A program made the translations under genes and the position numbers. The notes under the pieces are model-generated. The model saw nothing but the letters and a program-made list of their open reading frames with translations, ran no database searches and was not told the origin of the DNA. Positions 53,152 to 62,581 of a stretch of 64,000 bases of DNA are shown one piece after another. Source of the stretch: Lachnospiraceae bacterium (lineage in GTDB: Bacteria; Bacillota; Clostridia; Lachnospirales; Lachnospiraceae); assembly GCA_015056915.1 (NCBI GenBank), contig SVFK01000002.1, positions 62,001 to 126,000 on the forward strand, read 5' to 3'. Positions within the stretch are counted from its first letter, which is position 1. The number at the start of each line of letters is the position of its first letter.

Positions 53152-56100
53152 ATGGCTAAGGCTTCTAAGAAAAACAATAGAAAAAAGAGAAAAGTAATAA
53201 GAAAAACATTGGGAACCCTGTTTTTGGCATCTGCTATTTTAGTGGCAGCGATTCCGGTGGAGGGATTGGAAGCATCTGACGGAAGTACTGCCAGAAGCAC
53301 AAGAACAGAAGAATACAAGGTAACGATAGAACAGGCGGATACTAAGATTCCGACCATAACACCGGAGGAACCCATTTACACTACCGCAGACGGTACCTAT
53401 CAGTTTGCGTATGTAAGTACATCAGGCTCCAATCAGAAGTTTGCAGTTATTCTGGGATACAATAAGCTCAATGTATTGGAAGGCAATAGGCTCTCTATTC
53501 CGGAATCAGTGGACGCTTATGTACAATATACCTATAGTATGGGTACCACGAGAGGTTATGTGGCTGTAGGAAAAGCGAACAACCCGCTTTTCTATGAATA
53601 CACGTGGACAGAATATCAGGATGAAGAAGTGGTGGATCCGGAAACAGGAGAGACTACTGTAAATCAGATACCGATTCTAAAGGGCGAGCTTCGCCCCTGC
53701 TATGTGGAAGATATTGCGAACTGGCAGGATACGGATTTGGAAGAATTTTATTTTGAAAAATCCGGTTCCAACAGTACCAGTAGTGCTACCAACAATACCT
53801 ATGAAAACTTTGCCAAAACTACTACTGAGGACTATCAGCGTATTCAGGGCGCAGAGGTCAGATATATCGGTAATCAGTACCTGACAGAGGAGGATGGTAA
53901 CTGGAAGGTTGAGGCAGACAATTTTGTTACGGAAGATACTTGTGAAATGGGTATCTTTGCAGACTGTGGTAATATCGTAGATTTACAGGTGGGCGAGAAG
54001 CTGCTTGGTATCGGTAATTATGCGTTCTGGCATTGTACCGGTCTCAAGAGTATTTCCTTAGGAAATGGTGTTAATACCATCGGTAATGGCGCGTTCAGTG
54101 ATTGCGCCAATATGCAGACCATCAGCATGCCTGTCAACTCTAATATCAGTATAATCGGAAGCCAGGCCTTTTATAATTGTAGAGCACTTCAAAGCTTTGT
54201 GATGCCGGCATCCGTATCCAAAATCGGTGATTCTGCTTTTGAAGGCTGTACCACTATGTCAAGTGTTGACTTGTGTAGTGCCGGTCAAAACAACGTACTT
54301 ACTGAGTTGGGCTGGGATTTGTTTAAGAATTGTGAATCCTTAAAATCTATCACCTTCCCAGCAGCCTATGCGGAAACGGTTGATATTTCCATGTTTGAGG
54401 GCTGTAAGAATCTACGATTTATTACAGCACAGAATAAGAATTTAAGCTTTACGGAGGAAGACGGAATATATACCTTTGATAAGTTTAAAGAGATGCTGGC
54501 AGAGGAGCCTGTGGCAGGTACCTTCTATTTTGAAGGCTTCAGAGGCTCTGCGTTGCATGATTTTGCTAAAAAGTATTGCTTTGCCTTCAGTTACATCAAT
54601 TCTGACGAAGGTGAATTTTATAAAGAGGATCGCTATGAGCTTACCGTGGAGGATGAGGATACCGGTGGAAAGACAACTTATGTGGTGAATTCCTCCAATC
54701 AGCTGATTGCAAGCTCCTTTGAGGGCAATGTGGCCACTCTTGATATTCCCAGTCAGATTGGTCCTTACGGTATCAGTAAGATTGAATCAGGAGTGTTCCA
54801 GAATAAGTGTAATCTTCTTGAGGTTACTATTCCTGCTACAGTGAAGGAGATTGCAGAAAATGCGTTTAAGGGCTGTCATAATCTGGCAAATGTGATTTTT
54901 GAATCCGGTGATATTACCATAGGTACGGATGCTTTCAAGACGCAGGAGAATACCGCGCATACCTGTGGCGGTACGGTAGAAACCGTAAGCGATAACACCC
55001 CGCTTGTACGGTTGCATTTTACAGGACCTATATCTACCACATCCGGTCCCTTTAACTATGCAATGAGCAGTAGTGGAAGATACAATGCAACAGGACAGAA
55101 GGAAAGTTTTATTACCTACTATAGCGGTTGGCCGCAGAATCTGGAAGTAAGATATAATTATGATGCTTCCACCGGAAACGGTAAAAGTGAATTGGTAGAT
55201 TTTCCTGCATTTACAGAATTGCAGGGTAAATATACGCAGGCTAATTATGCCTATATTACCTCAGAGCATGAGGAAGCGGCAGACAAAGCCTTGGAACAGT
55301 ACAGAAATGATCCTGTAAATATGACGGAGAATCAGCGTGCCATTATTAATGCTGCATTAGCTCTTGAGATTCCGGAAGGAATACAAAGTATTAGAGCAGG
55401 CTTGTTCCAGGAGAAGGAAGCCAGTGACGGAAGTAATATCAAAAAGACGATTACAGCCTATGGCTTAGACGATATTCAATCGGCTGCGTTTGCAGACTGT
55501 AACAGCTTAAAAGAGGTTACTTTGCTGGGAGATACTACGACTATCGGCGAGTACGCATTTGATGGATGTAGCAGTCTTGATACAGTGTCAATACTTGGCA
55601 ATACGCAGACTATTGAGGATTACGCTTTCAATGATTGTACAAAGCTGCAAAATGTTTCCGTATCAGATACGGTAAACTCTTTGGGTATTCGTCCTTTTGC
55701 AGGATGTGAAACGTTAAGTAATGTTAATTTCCAGAATAATCCTGATTATATATGTGAGAATTCCATTATTTTCGGATTGAAAAACGGAGTAAAGGATTCC
55801 ATTGTGCAGTGTCTGGAGGGCAGAGAGTCCAAATATGTTCGTTCTTCGGATGTTGCCGGTGTTACCAGCTTGGAGCCGGAAGCATTTATGGGAACAAGCG
55901 TAAAGGAAGTGGATTTGACAGACACTACAGTAAGTGTGATTCCTACCAGAGCATTTGCGGACACAAGTGAACTTCGAACTGTAAAATTACCTTATACATG
56001 TCAGATGCTTTCTGATTATGTGTTCGAGGACAGTAATGTGGACTATATTGAGGCACCTGTTGCTCTGACATTGTTAGACCAGAATGCATTTGCTGATTTG

Positions 56101-57840
56101 CTGAGAGCGAATAGCGAGGTTACCATTTGTTGTGAGCCGGATAGCTATATTGATCAATACGCTAAGCTGAATGGCTTTGACACTACGGAAATGCCCATAG
56201 AGAGATATTATACTGTATCTTTCTGGGATTGGGATGAAACACTGGGAAAGAATGTACTGGTAAAGGAACAGGATGTGCTTAGTGGTAAGGATGCTGAGCC
56301 TCCTACACCTGCCGGCAAAGCGGGATATGTATTCTCCAAGTGGGACCCTGACTATAAGGAAATTTATGAAGATACCTTCTGTATGGCAGTGTATGATACA
56401 GAACCGGAAGATTATAACAAGTTTAAGGTTGTATTCCAGGATTATGACGGTACGGAATTGAAGGTGGTATATGTAGAGGCAGGCGGCACTGCGGAGCCTC
56501 CTTCTGATCCTTCAAGAGAAGGATATACCTTTAGTGGCTGGGACCGTGTGCTCACCAATATTCAGGAAAGCTTTACTACAAAGGCTGTGTACGATGAAAT
56601 TCCTGAAGGCAAATTTGTGGTGCGCTATATTGACAGGGACGACAATGTTATTTATACGGCACTTGTGAGTGCAGGAGAAGATGCACCATCAATTCAGGTT
56701 CCTGAAGTGGAAGGTTATGTGTTTACCGGATGGAGACCCGCGATTACCGGAATTACAAAGGATACGGATGCCTATGCGCAGTATGAAAAGATTGATGCTG
56801 ACGGTAGTGGCAATGGAAGCGGCGATGGCTCCGGCAATGGCTCCGGCAATGGCTCCGGCAATGGAAGCGGCGATGGCTCCGGTAATGGAAGCGGTGATGG
56901 TAGTGGCAATGGAAGCGGTGATGGCTCCGGTAACGGAAATGGTACGGACGCAACATCTAAAACATATATTTTGACAGTAAAAGGAGGTAGTGGTTCCGGT
57001 AGTTATGTGGCAGGTTCACAGCCTATCATTATCGCAAATGATCCTCCGGCAGGACAGGAATTTGCCAGCTGGACAGTGGAACCCTCTACAGTTACCATTG
57101 CAAGTAAGGTGTTATCAGCGACGGTTATTACCATGCCGGCAGAAAATGTTACAATTACTGCCAACTATAAAGCAAAGACGGGCGGTTCTGGAAATTCAGG
57201 AGACGGAAGTACCTCCGGTTCTGATAGCAACAAGCCCAATAGTAATGCCGGCACCAATGCGGGTGGTACTACAGTAGTTATTGACAAGAACGGTTTGTCT
57301 AATACCGGTGTGGTATCTGCAACCGTAAACGGTTCCTCTGATAATTTTACCATTAAAATTACGGAGAGCAGTGCTGCGGCAGAGGCGGCTGTAAAGGCAT
57401 TAATGGCAGAATACGGTGACTTGACTAACATCAAGTATTTCCCTATGGATATTAGCTTGTATGATTCTGCAGGAAATAAGAAAATTACGGATACCAGAGG
57501 CTTGTCTATCAGTATTACATTGCCATTACCGGATTCCTTGATTACATACGCCGGTAATAATAAGGTTGCAGGCATTGTAAACGACAGGCTGGATAAGCTG
57601 GATGCGAAGTTTACAACGATTTCAGGTGTATCCTGTGTTATCTTTACAGCGGAGCATTTTTCACCTTATGTGATTTATGTGGATACGAATAATTTAACAG
57701 CGGGAACCGTGGCGGATTCTACTCCGAAAACCGGTGACGGCATCCACCCGAAATGGTTCCTGTCAATCGGACTTGCCTGCATAGCTATTGTTCTCTTTGT
57801 GAAAAAGGACAAGAAGGTATTACGTCAGGCTACAGTGTAG
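53152..57840 (+). CDS. Sortase-anchored BspA-type leucine-rich-repeat surface protein with InlB B-repeats
   Basis: A 1562-residue cell wall protein. A basic signal peptide (1-42) leads to a ~200-residue N-terminal region, then two sets of BspA-like LRR_5 repeats (about 270-430 and 535-1010; 'GNYAFWHCTGLKSISLGNGV' style). Three InlB B-repeat modules follow (~1020-1210; 'GYVFSKWDPDYKEIYEDTF'), a (Gly-Ser-Gly-Asn/Asp) linker (~1218-1262), a further Flg_new-like domain ('ITMPAENVTITANY'), a C-terminal beta domain and the sorting signal TPKTG at 1524-1528 with a membrane span and Lys-rich tail. Expected role is adhesion or matrix binding; the ligand is unknown. It directly follows srtB. Confidence 0.88.
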   Translation: MAKASKKNNRKKRKVIRKTLGTLFLASAILVAAIPVEGLEASDGSTARSTRTEEYKVTIEQADTKIPTITPEEPIYTTADGTYQFAYVSTSGSNQKFAVILGYNKLNVLEGNRLSIPESVDAYVQYTYSMGTTRGYVAVGKANNPLFYEYTWTEYQDEEVVDPETGETTVNQIPILKGELRPCYVEDIANWQDTDLEEFYFEKSGSNSTSSATNNTYENFAKTTTEDYQRIQGAEVRYIGNQYLTEEDGNWKVEADNFVTEDTCEMGIFADCGNIVDLQVGEKLLGIGNYAFWHCTGLKSISLGNGVNTIGNGAFSDCANMQTISMPVNSNISIIGSQAFYNCRALQSFVMPASVSKIGDSAFEGCTTMSSVDLCSAGQNNVLTELGWDLFKNCESLKSITFPAAYAETVDISMFEGCKNLRFITAQNKNLSFTEEDGIYTFDKFKEMLAEEPVAGTFYFEGFRGSALHDFAKKYCFAFSYINSDEGEFYKEDRYELTVEDEDTGGKTTYVVNSSNQLIASSFEGNVATLDIPSQIGPYGISKIESGVFQNKCNLLEVTIPATVKEIAENAFKGCHNLANVIFESGDITIGTDAFKTQENTAHTCGGTVETVSDNTPLVRLHFTGPISTTSGPFNYAMSSSGRYNATGQKESFITYYSGWPQNLEVRYNYDASTGNGKSELVDFPAFTELQGKYTQANYAYITSEHEEAADKALEQYRNDPVNMTENQRAIINAALALEIPEGIQSIRAGLFQEKEASDGSNIKKTITAYGLDDIQSAAFADCNSLKEVTLLGDTTTIGEYAFDGCSSLDTVSILGNTQTIEDYAFNDCTKLQNVSVSDTVNSLGIRPFAGCETLSNVNFQNNPDYICENSIIFGLKNGVKDSIVQCLEGRESKYVRSSDVAGVTSLEPEAFMGTSVKEVDLTDTTVSVIPTRAFADTSELRTVKLPYTCQMLSDYVFEDSNVDYIEAPVALTLLDQNAFADLLRANSEVTICCEPDSYIDQYAKLNGFDTTEMPIERYYTVSFWDWDETLGKNVLVKEQDVLSGKDAEPPTPAGKAGYVFSKWDPDYKEIYEDTFCMAVYDTEPEDYNKFKVVFQDYDGTELKVVYVEAGGTAEPPSDPSREGYTFSGWDRVLTNIQESFTTKAVYDEIPEGKFVVRYIDRDDNVIYTALVSAGEDAPSIQVPEVEGYVFTGWRPAITGITKDTDAYAQYEKIDADGSGNGSGDGSGNGSGNGSGNGSGDGSGNGSGDGSGNGSGDGSGNGNGTDATSKTYILTVKGGSGSGSYVAGSQPIIIANDPPAGQEFASWTVEPSTVTIASKVLSATVITMPAENVTITANYKAKTGGSGNSGDGSTSGSDSNKPNSNAGTNAGGTTVVIDKNGLSNTGVVSATVNGSSDNFTIKITESSAAAEAAVKALMAEYGDLTNIKYFPMDISLYDSAGNKKITDTRGLSISITLPLPDSLITYAGNNKVAGIVNDRLDKLDAKFTTISGVSCVIFTAEHFSPYVIYVDTNNLTAGTVADSTPKTGDGIHPKWFLSIGLACIAIVLFVKKDKKVLRQATV
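56803..56934 (+). repeat. Tandem 12-bp repeat encoding (Gly-Ser-Gly-Asn/Asp)
   Basis: Eleven in-frame copies of a 12-base unit (GGCTCCGGCAAT and variants) code for a flexible spacer between surface domains. Several adjacent copies are identical, so unit number may vary between strains by slippage or recombination without breaking the frame. Confidence 0.9.
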
Positions 57841-57911
57841 AGAAGAGAAAAGGGTTGAAGTAAATGTGGCAGGCTTCACTGCCATAAGTAAAAAGAAAGT
57901 ATGGAAGGCAT

Positions 57912-60002
57912 ATGAAGAGAAAGAGAAAGCTGTTCGGTATACTGTTTATTATAACGGCACTACTCATAATGCAGATTCCAGTAGCGGAAGCAGATGCGGC
58001 AACATCTGCTTCTGATTTTAAAGTGGAAGGCGATACCTTGGTAAAGTATCAGGGTACAGAGAAAAGTGTAACGGTTCCCAATACAGTGGAAGTAATCGGT
58101 GAGGATGCTTTTGAAGGCAATACGAATATTGAACGTGTGGTACTTCCCAATTCGGTTACCAGAATCGATGCTTATGCATTCTGGGGCTGTGAAAATCTGG
58201 AAAGCGTCATATTGGGCGATGGCTTAATTGAGGTCGGAGATTATGTTTTTGCTAACTGCAAGGGCTTAAAAACCATGTCTATTCCTTCTAATATCAGAAG
58301 TATTGGTATTCAGGCATTTGTAGACTGTGTCAACATGACGGATATTGATATTCCACCTGAGGTTATAAGTATCCATGATACGGCTTTTGATGGCTGCTAT
58401 AGACTGATGATTCATGCGGAAGTGGGAAGTATAGCAGATAAGTATGCCAAGGAATTCTATGAAAAGCAAAAGGAAATGCCGGAATACGAGGATGTTGCTG
58501 ATTATGAATCGGATGAGGAGAATACTGAGGATAAGGATGCAGATGATAAGACCAATTCTTCTGATTCGTCGGAAACAGTTACAGGAGCAACTATCGGTTC
58601 CACTAAAGTCGTTGGTAATCAGGCCGTCGTTTTTGTTGACAACACCAACCTGGAAGTTCTAGAGGGAAAAGAGAATACAGAAGTGTTGGAAACTACAAAA
58701 CAGGATGAAGAAATATCTGTACAGGGTATTCCGAAATATACGATAGTGGATGAGACTGTGGTTGCCGATCAGGCATATTACCGAAGCAAGAATTTAGAGG
58801 CTGTAACATTGCCGGAAGGAATTAAGGAAATCGGTCAGTTTGCATTTGCAAGAAGTTCTGTTAAGGAAATATTACTGCCTGATGGTGTTGAAACCATTGG
58901 ATATGGTGCTTTCTATCATTGCGATGCTTTGACGAAGATAGAATTGCCTCAGACAATTACCAATGTGGAACCCAAGACATTCACTCATACTGCATGGGTC
59001 GATTCTTTTATACAAAATGGAACGGAAGATTTTTTGGTCAGCGGCGGTGTCCTTGTGGCATATCGCGGCAATCATCAACAAGTTACCATACCTGAGGGGG
59101 TAAGAGTCATTGCAGGAGAAGCGTTTGCAGGACATTCGGAGATTAGCGAGCTTACGTTGCCGAATAGTCTGGTGACGATTGGTGAGGCGGCTTTTGAAAA
59201 TTGTACAGGACTTAAGAACGTATTTTGGGGAGAACAGCTTCAACAGATTAAGGACAGAGCATTTGTGGGATGTGCAATTACGACAGCGACTCTTCCTGCA
59301 TCGGTAGAAGAAATGGGCTTAAAGGCATTTGATGAAAAGGTGGAGCTGAAATACGGTGGAGGTCATATACCGGCGCAGACCATAGAAACGTCTGCCCAAA
59401 GATTGTCAAATGAGTCTTACAGACCATGTAAGGATGAAACAGATGAGGCAGGCGTGACGGTATATGGAGTAGAGCATGCATATGCACATCTGGAGGGGGC
59501 TGCAAGAAGCTATTCTCTTACGATAGCAGAAACGGCAGATAAGACTAATATTGAGAAGGCGTTTTCCAGAAATCTGCAAAGTGAAATGCCTGTAGATGTG
59601 GTTATTTATGATTTGTTGCTTACAGATAACAGTGGCATCCCGATTACGAAGCTGGGCAAACAACCGATTCAGGTGACATTGCCGGTGCCGGAGAGTCTTG
59701 CCGCTCAGAATTTGCGATTATTTGTTGTTGACAGAAACGGACAGCTTGAAGAATTACCGGTAGAGAGAGTGAAGCTGGACGGAGTAGATAGCTTCCGCTT
59801 TACTACCAATTATGTATCTCAGATAGCTTTATCGGGCAACGGCACTCATTTTGATGAGTCTTATATTTTGGAGGAAACTACAAGTATTGTGAGTATGAGT
59901 GGTGCCCCTCAAAAGTCCCCTTCTGTATTGCCGCCCCTTCAGTGGGGAGTGGCAGGCATTCTTACACTGGTCGGTATATGCTGTATATTTTGGAAACGAT
60001 AA
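57912..60002 (+). CDS. BspA-type leucine-rich-repeat surface protein, membrane-anchored
   Basis: A 696-residue relative of the preceding protein. It has a signal peptide (1-29), LRR_5 repeats at about 40-165, an acidic linker (~190-225), more LRR_5 repeats (~275-480; 'ITNVEPKTFTHTAWVDSFIQ'), and a C-terminal beta domain similar in plan to that of its neighbour. It ends in a hydrophobic helix (676-696; 'GVAGILTLVGICCIFWKR') with no LPXTG-like motif before it, so it should stay in the membrane rather than be a sortase substrate. GGAAGG precedes the ATG 70 bases after the first LRR gene. Confidence 0.85.
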   Translation: MKRKRKLFGILFIITALLIMQIPVAEADAATSASDFKVEGDTLVKYQGTEKSVTVPNTVEVIGEDAFEGNTNIERVVLPNSVTRIDAYAFWGCENLESVILGDGLIEVGDYVFANCKGLKTMSIPSNIRSIGIQAFVDCVNMTDIDIPPEVISIHDTAFDGCYRLMIHAEVGSIADKYAKEFYEKQKEMPEYEDVADYESDEENTEDKDADDKTNSSDSSETVTGATIGSTKVVGNQAVVFVDNTNLEVLEGKENTEVLETTKQDEEISVQGIPKYTIVDETVVADQAYYRSKNLEAVTLPEGIKEIGQFAFARSSVKEILLPDGVETIGYGAFYHCDALTKIELPQTITNVEPKTFTHTAWVDSFIQNGTEDFLVSGGVLVAYRGNHQQVTIPEGVRVIAGEAFAGHSEISELTLPNSLVTIGEAAFENCTGLKNVFWGEQLQQIKDRAFVGCAITTATLPASVEEMGLKAFDEKVELKYGGGHIPAQTIETSAQRLSNESYRPCKDETDEAGVTVYGVEHAYAHLEGAARSYSLTIAETADKTNIEKAFSRNLQSEMPVDVVIYDLLLTDNSGIPITKLGKQPIQVTLPVPESLAAQNLRLFVVDRNGQLEELPVERVKLDGVDSFRFTTNYVSQIALSGNGTHFDESYILEETTSIVSMSGAPQKSPSVLPPLQWGVAGILTLVGICCIFWKR

Positions 60003-60036
60003 AAATAGAAAATTTTATAAGCTGTAACGGTTTATC

Positions 60037-60074
60037 ATCCCCGGCATAAAATACATTAAATTTATGCCGGGGAT
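60037..60074 (+). terminator. Perfect 14-bp hairpin before the subtilase gene
   Basis: ATCCCCGGCATAAA (60037-60050) pairs perfectly with 60061-60074 around a 10-base loop. There is no T-run after it, and the 3' arm includes the only Shine-Dalgarno-like GGGG ahead of the subtilase ATG at 60083. It may terminate the LRR operon, gate translation of the subtilase, or both. Confidence 0.55.
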
Positions 60075-60082
60075 TGTGTGTT

Positions 60083-60991
60083 ATGCAGCGTGTGAGAAAG
60101 CAGATTGAGCTTCCACCGGATACTTTGGATAAAAAGAGTCGTGGCGTTTCAGTGGCAGTACTGGATACCGGAATTGGAAGACATCCTGATTTGGCAGGGA
60201 AATTAATGTGTTTTCATGATTTTGTTGGTAATAAAAATTTGATGTATGATGACAATGGACATGGAACCCATGTGTGCGGGATTATATGTGCGAATGGTAG
60301 TCTGTCGGCAGGGGAGTATCAAGGGATTGCGCCGCGTACTATGCTGGTGGTAGGAAAGGTGCTCGATGCTAAGGGTGACGGAACCACGGAGGCTATGCTG
60401 GAAGGATTAAGGTGGGTACTTTCCATCCGAGAGAAATATCGGATAAGAATATTAAATATTTCTGTGGGAATCGGCAACTTGAATGACAGCAAAAAGGAAA
60501 AGGCATTGCGAAGGCAGATTGATGAGCTGTGGGATAGCGGAATTGTGGTAATCTGTGCTGCAGGCAATAAGGGTCCCCAAAACGGCTCTGTGTCTTCGGT
60601 GGGAAGAAGTCAAAAGGTAATTACAGTAGGCTGCCATGACGGAGTATATTGCAGGAATAATCCCAAGCGATGTGAAACCTATTCCGGTCGCGGGAATGCG
60701 CTGGATTCCATGCGTAAGCCGGATATTGTTGCACCGGGGACGGATATTATTTCTTGTGACGGCGATTGTTATAAAGCAAATGGAGAATATCAGAATACCT
60801 ATATTGCCAAGAGCGGTACATCCATGGCTACGCCTATTGTGACAGGCGCAATCGCACGGTTGTTGGAAAAGTTTCCTCAGATGACCAATGAGGAGGTGAA
60901 GCAGAAATTGACGTATACTGCCACAGATTTAGGGGAGCCTTGGAATAAACAGGGCTGGGGCATGATAAATGCTCATAGGCTGTTGGAATAA
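60083..60991 (+). CDS. S8 family subtilisin-like serine protease, apparently intracellular
   Basis: A 302-residue protease with a complete triad: Asp28 in 'VLDTGIG', His60 in 'NGHGTHVCG' and Ser247 in 'SGTSMATP', plus the oxyanion Asn in 'CAAGNKGP'. There is no signal peptide and only ~20 residues before the catalytic domain, so it resembles intracellular subtilisins, possibly with a very short propeptide. The ATG at 60083 is preferred; the track's start is a TTG nine bases upstream. Its ribosome site is weak and lies in a hairpin. Proximity to the sortase/LRR genes might mean processing of surface proteins, but without an export signal this is doubtful. Confidence 0.9.
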   Translation: MQRVRKQIELPPDTLDKKSRGVSVAVLDTGIGRHPDLAGKLMCFHDFVGNKNLMYDDNGHGTHVCGIICANGSLSAGEYQGIAPRTMLVVGKVLDAKGDGTTEAMLEGLRWVLSIREKYRIRILNISVGIGNLNDSKKEKALRRQIDELWDSGIVVICAAGNKGPQNGSVSSVGRSQKVITVGCHDGVYCRNNPKRCETYSGRGNALDSMRKPDIVAPGTDIISCDGDCYKANGEYQNTYIAKSGTSMATPIVTGAIARLLEKFPQMTNEEVKQKLTYTATDLGEPWNKQGWGMINAHRLLE

Positions 60992-61018
60992 AATGAATAA
61001 GCTTTTTTGCAAAAATGA

Positions 61019-61059
61019 TTGACACGCCTCGTATGATTGTATACAATAATACGAGGCGT
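61019..61059 (+). promoter_or_regulatory. Promoter with 36-bp palindromic operator for the citrate synthase operon
   Basis: TTGACA (61019-61024) and TACAAT (61042-61047) are 17 bases apart. A palindrome spans 61024-61059: outer arms ACGCCTCGTAT/ATACGAGGCGT match perfectly, the centre is TTGTATACAA, and only two base pairs between them fail. TTGTATACAA is the type of site bound by FadR/FCD-class GntR proteins, and such a regulator is encoded in this operon, so autoregulation is likely. Confidence 0.75.
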
Positions 61060-61131
61060 TGCATAATAGATTCACACATAATTCGGGAAGCTGGTTGTTT
61101 CGAGTGTGAAGGGAAGAGAGGGATAAAACGT

Positions 61132-62544
61132 ATGAGAGATAATGATACATTTCAGAATCGTCCGGTTACAATGAACCAAAAGAATAATTTGTTGCAGATA
61201 GAAGAGCATATGTACATATTGGATGATGTGGAAAAGCCGAATGTGTTCCGCAATATGTTTCCTTATTCAGAAATCCCTAAAATACCGTTTAATGACAGAA
61301 TCGTTCCTCACAATATGCCGAAGGAAATCTGGATAACAGATACGACCTTTCGTGATGGACAGCAGTCTCGTGCGCCATATACCACAGAGCAGATTGTAAA
61401 AATTTATGATTATCTGCATGAATTGGGCGGCCCAAACGGCATGATTCGTGCAAGTGAATTCTTCTTATATAGTAAAAAGGATAGAGATGCCGTATACAAA
61501 TGTATGGAAAGAGGCTATAAGTTTCCTGAGGTCACCAGTTGGATTCGTGCAAGCAAGGAAGATTTTAAGCTGGTAAAGGAAATCGGCATGAAGGAAACCG
61601 GTATTCTGGTAAGCTGTTCCGATTATCACATTTTTATGAAGCTGAAGATGACCAGACGTCAGGCAATGGAACATTATCTGAGTGTGATTCGTGATTGTCT
61701 GGAGGAGGGCATCAGCCCAAGATGTCATCTTGAGGATATTACCAGAGCAGATATTTACGGTTATGTAGTACCTTTTTGTCTGGAACTGATGAAACTGATG
61801 AAGGAATATAATATTCCCATTAAAGTACGTGCCTGCGATACCATGGGCTATGGTGTGAATTATCCGGGTGCGGTTATTCCCAGAAGTGTACAGGGTATTA
61901 TCTATGCACTTCATGTACATGCGGGTGTCCCCTGCGAATTGATTGAATGGCATGGACATAATGATTTTTATAAGGCAGTATCCAATTCTACCACAGCATG
62001 GCTTTACGGCTGTGCAGGCATTAATACATCCCTTTTCGGTATTGGTGAGAGAACCGGTAATACCCCTCTTGAAGCAATGGTATTTGAATATGCACAGCTT
62101 AAAGGTGATTTAAACGGTATGGATACCAGAGTTATCACGGAATTGGCGGAATATTATGAGAAGGAAATCGGTTATGAGATTCCTCCCCGTACGCCTTTTG
62201 TGGGTAAGAATTTTAATGTTACCAGAGCGGGTATCCATGCAGACGGACTTTTAAAGAATGAGGAAATCTATAATATTTTTGATACGGAGAAATTCCTGAA
62301 TCGACCTGTGTTATGTGCTATTTCCAATACCTCGGGACTGGCAGGAATTGCACATTGGATTAACACCTATTATAAGCTTAAGAATGAAGCACAGGTGGAT
62401 AAGAATTCTGAGCTTGTAAAGGAAATCAAGAAATGGGTTGACGATGAGTATGCAGGAGGACGTGTGACGGTACTTACAGATGAGGAAATCATTGCGTGCC
62501 TGAATCGTGTGTGCTTGGAGAAAAATATTACACTTGGTGAATAG
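61132..62544 (+). CDS. Probable Re-citrate synthase (homocitrate/isopropylmalate synthase family)
   Basis: A 470-residue DRE-TIM metallolyase that condenses acetyl-CoA with a 2-oxoacid. 'WITDTTFRDGQQSRAPYTTEQI' holds the catalytic Arg and metal Asp, and 'EWHGHNDFYKAV' the metal-binding histidines. The sequence plan 'GGPNGMIRASEFFLYSKKDRDAV' matches what I recall of clostridial Re-citrate synthase, and the operon continues with GntR and isocitrate dehydrogenase, which supports citrate rather than homocitrate or isopropylmalate as product. Start at ATG 61132 with an AGAGGG site; the track start lies over the promoter. Alternative: homocitrate synthase. Leucine-pathway genes are absent. Confidence 0.75.
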   Translation: MRDNDTFQNRPVTMNQKNNLLQIEEHMYILDDVEKPNVFRNMFPYSEIPKIPFNDRIVPHNMPKEIWITDTTFRDGQQSRAPYTTEQIVKIYDYLHELGGPNGMIRASEFFLYSKKDRDAVYKCMERGYKFPEVTSWIRASKEDFKLVKEIGMKETGILVSCSDYHIFMKLKMTRRQAMEHYLSVIRDCLEEGISPRCHLEDITRADIYGYVVPFCLELMKLMKEYNIPIKVRACDTMGYGVNYPGAVIPRSVQGIIYALHVHAGVPCELIEWHGHNDFYKAVSNSTTAWLYGCAGINTSLFGIGERTGNTPLEAMVFEYAQLKGDLNGMDTRVITELAEYYEKEIGYEIPPRTPFVGKNFNVTRAGIHADGLLKNEEIYNIFDTEKFLNRPVLCAISNTSGLAGIAHWINTYYKLKNEAQVDKNSELVKEIKKWVDDEYAGGRVTVLTDEEIIACLNRVCLEKNITLGE

Positions 62545-62581
62545 TTGTACGCCCGTAGGTCGGGCAGAATGGAGAGAAGCG

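Noticed and set aside
56803-56934. Regular short repeats that could suggest a CRISPR array
   Set aside because: The repeats are contiguous 12-base coding units without spacers and encode a Gly-Ser-Gly-Asn/Asp linker.
56669-56974. ORF rich in Met-Ala-Pro in another frame of the LRR gene
   Set aside because: It is the +1-frame reading of the Gly-Ser repeat and has no independent signals.
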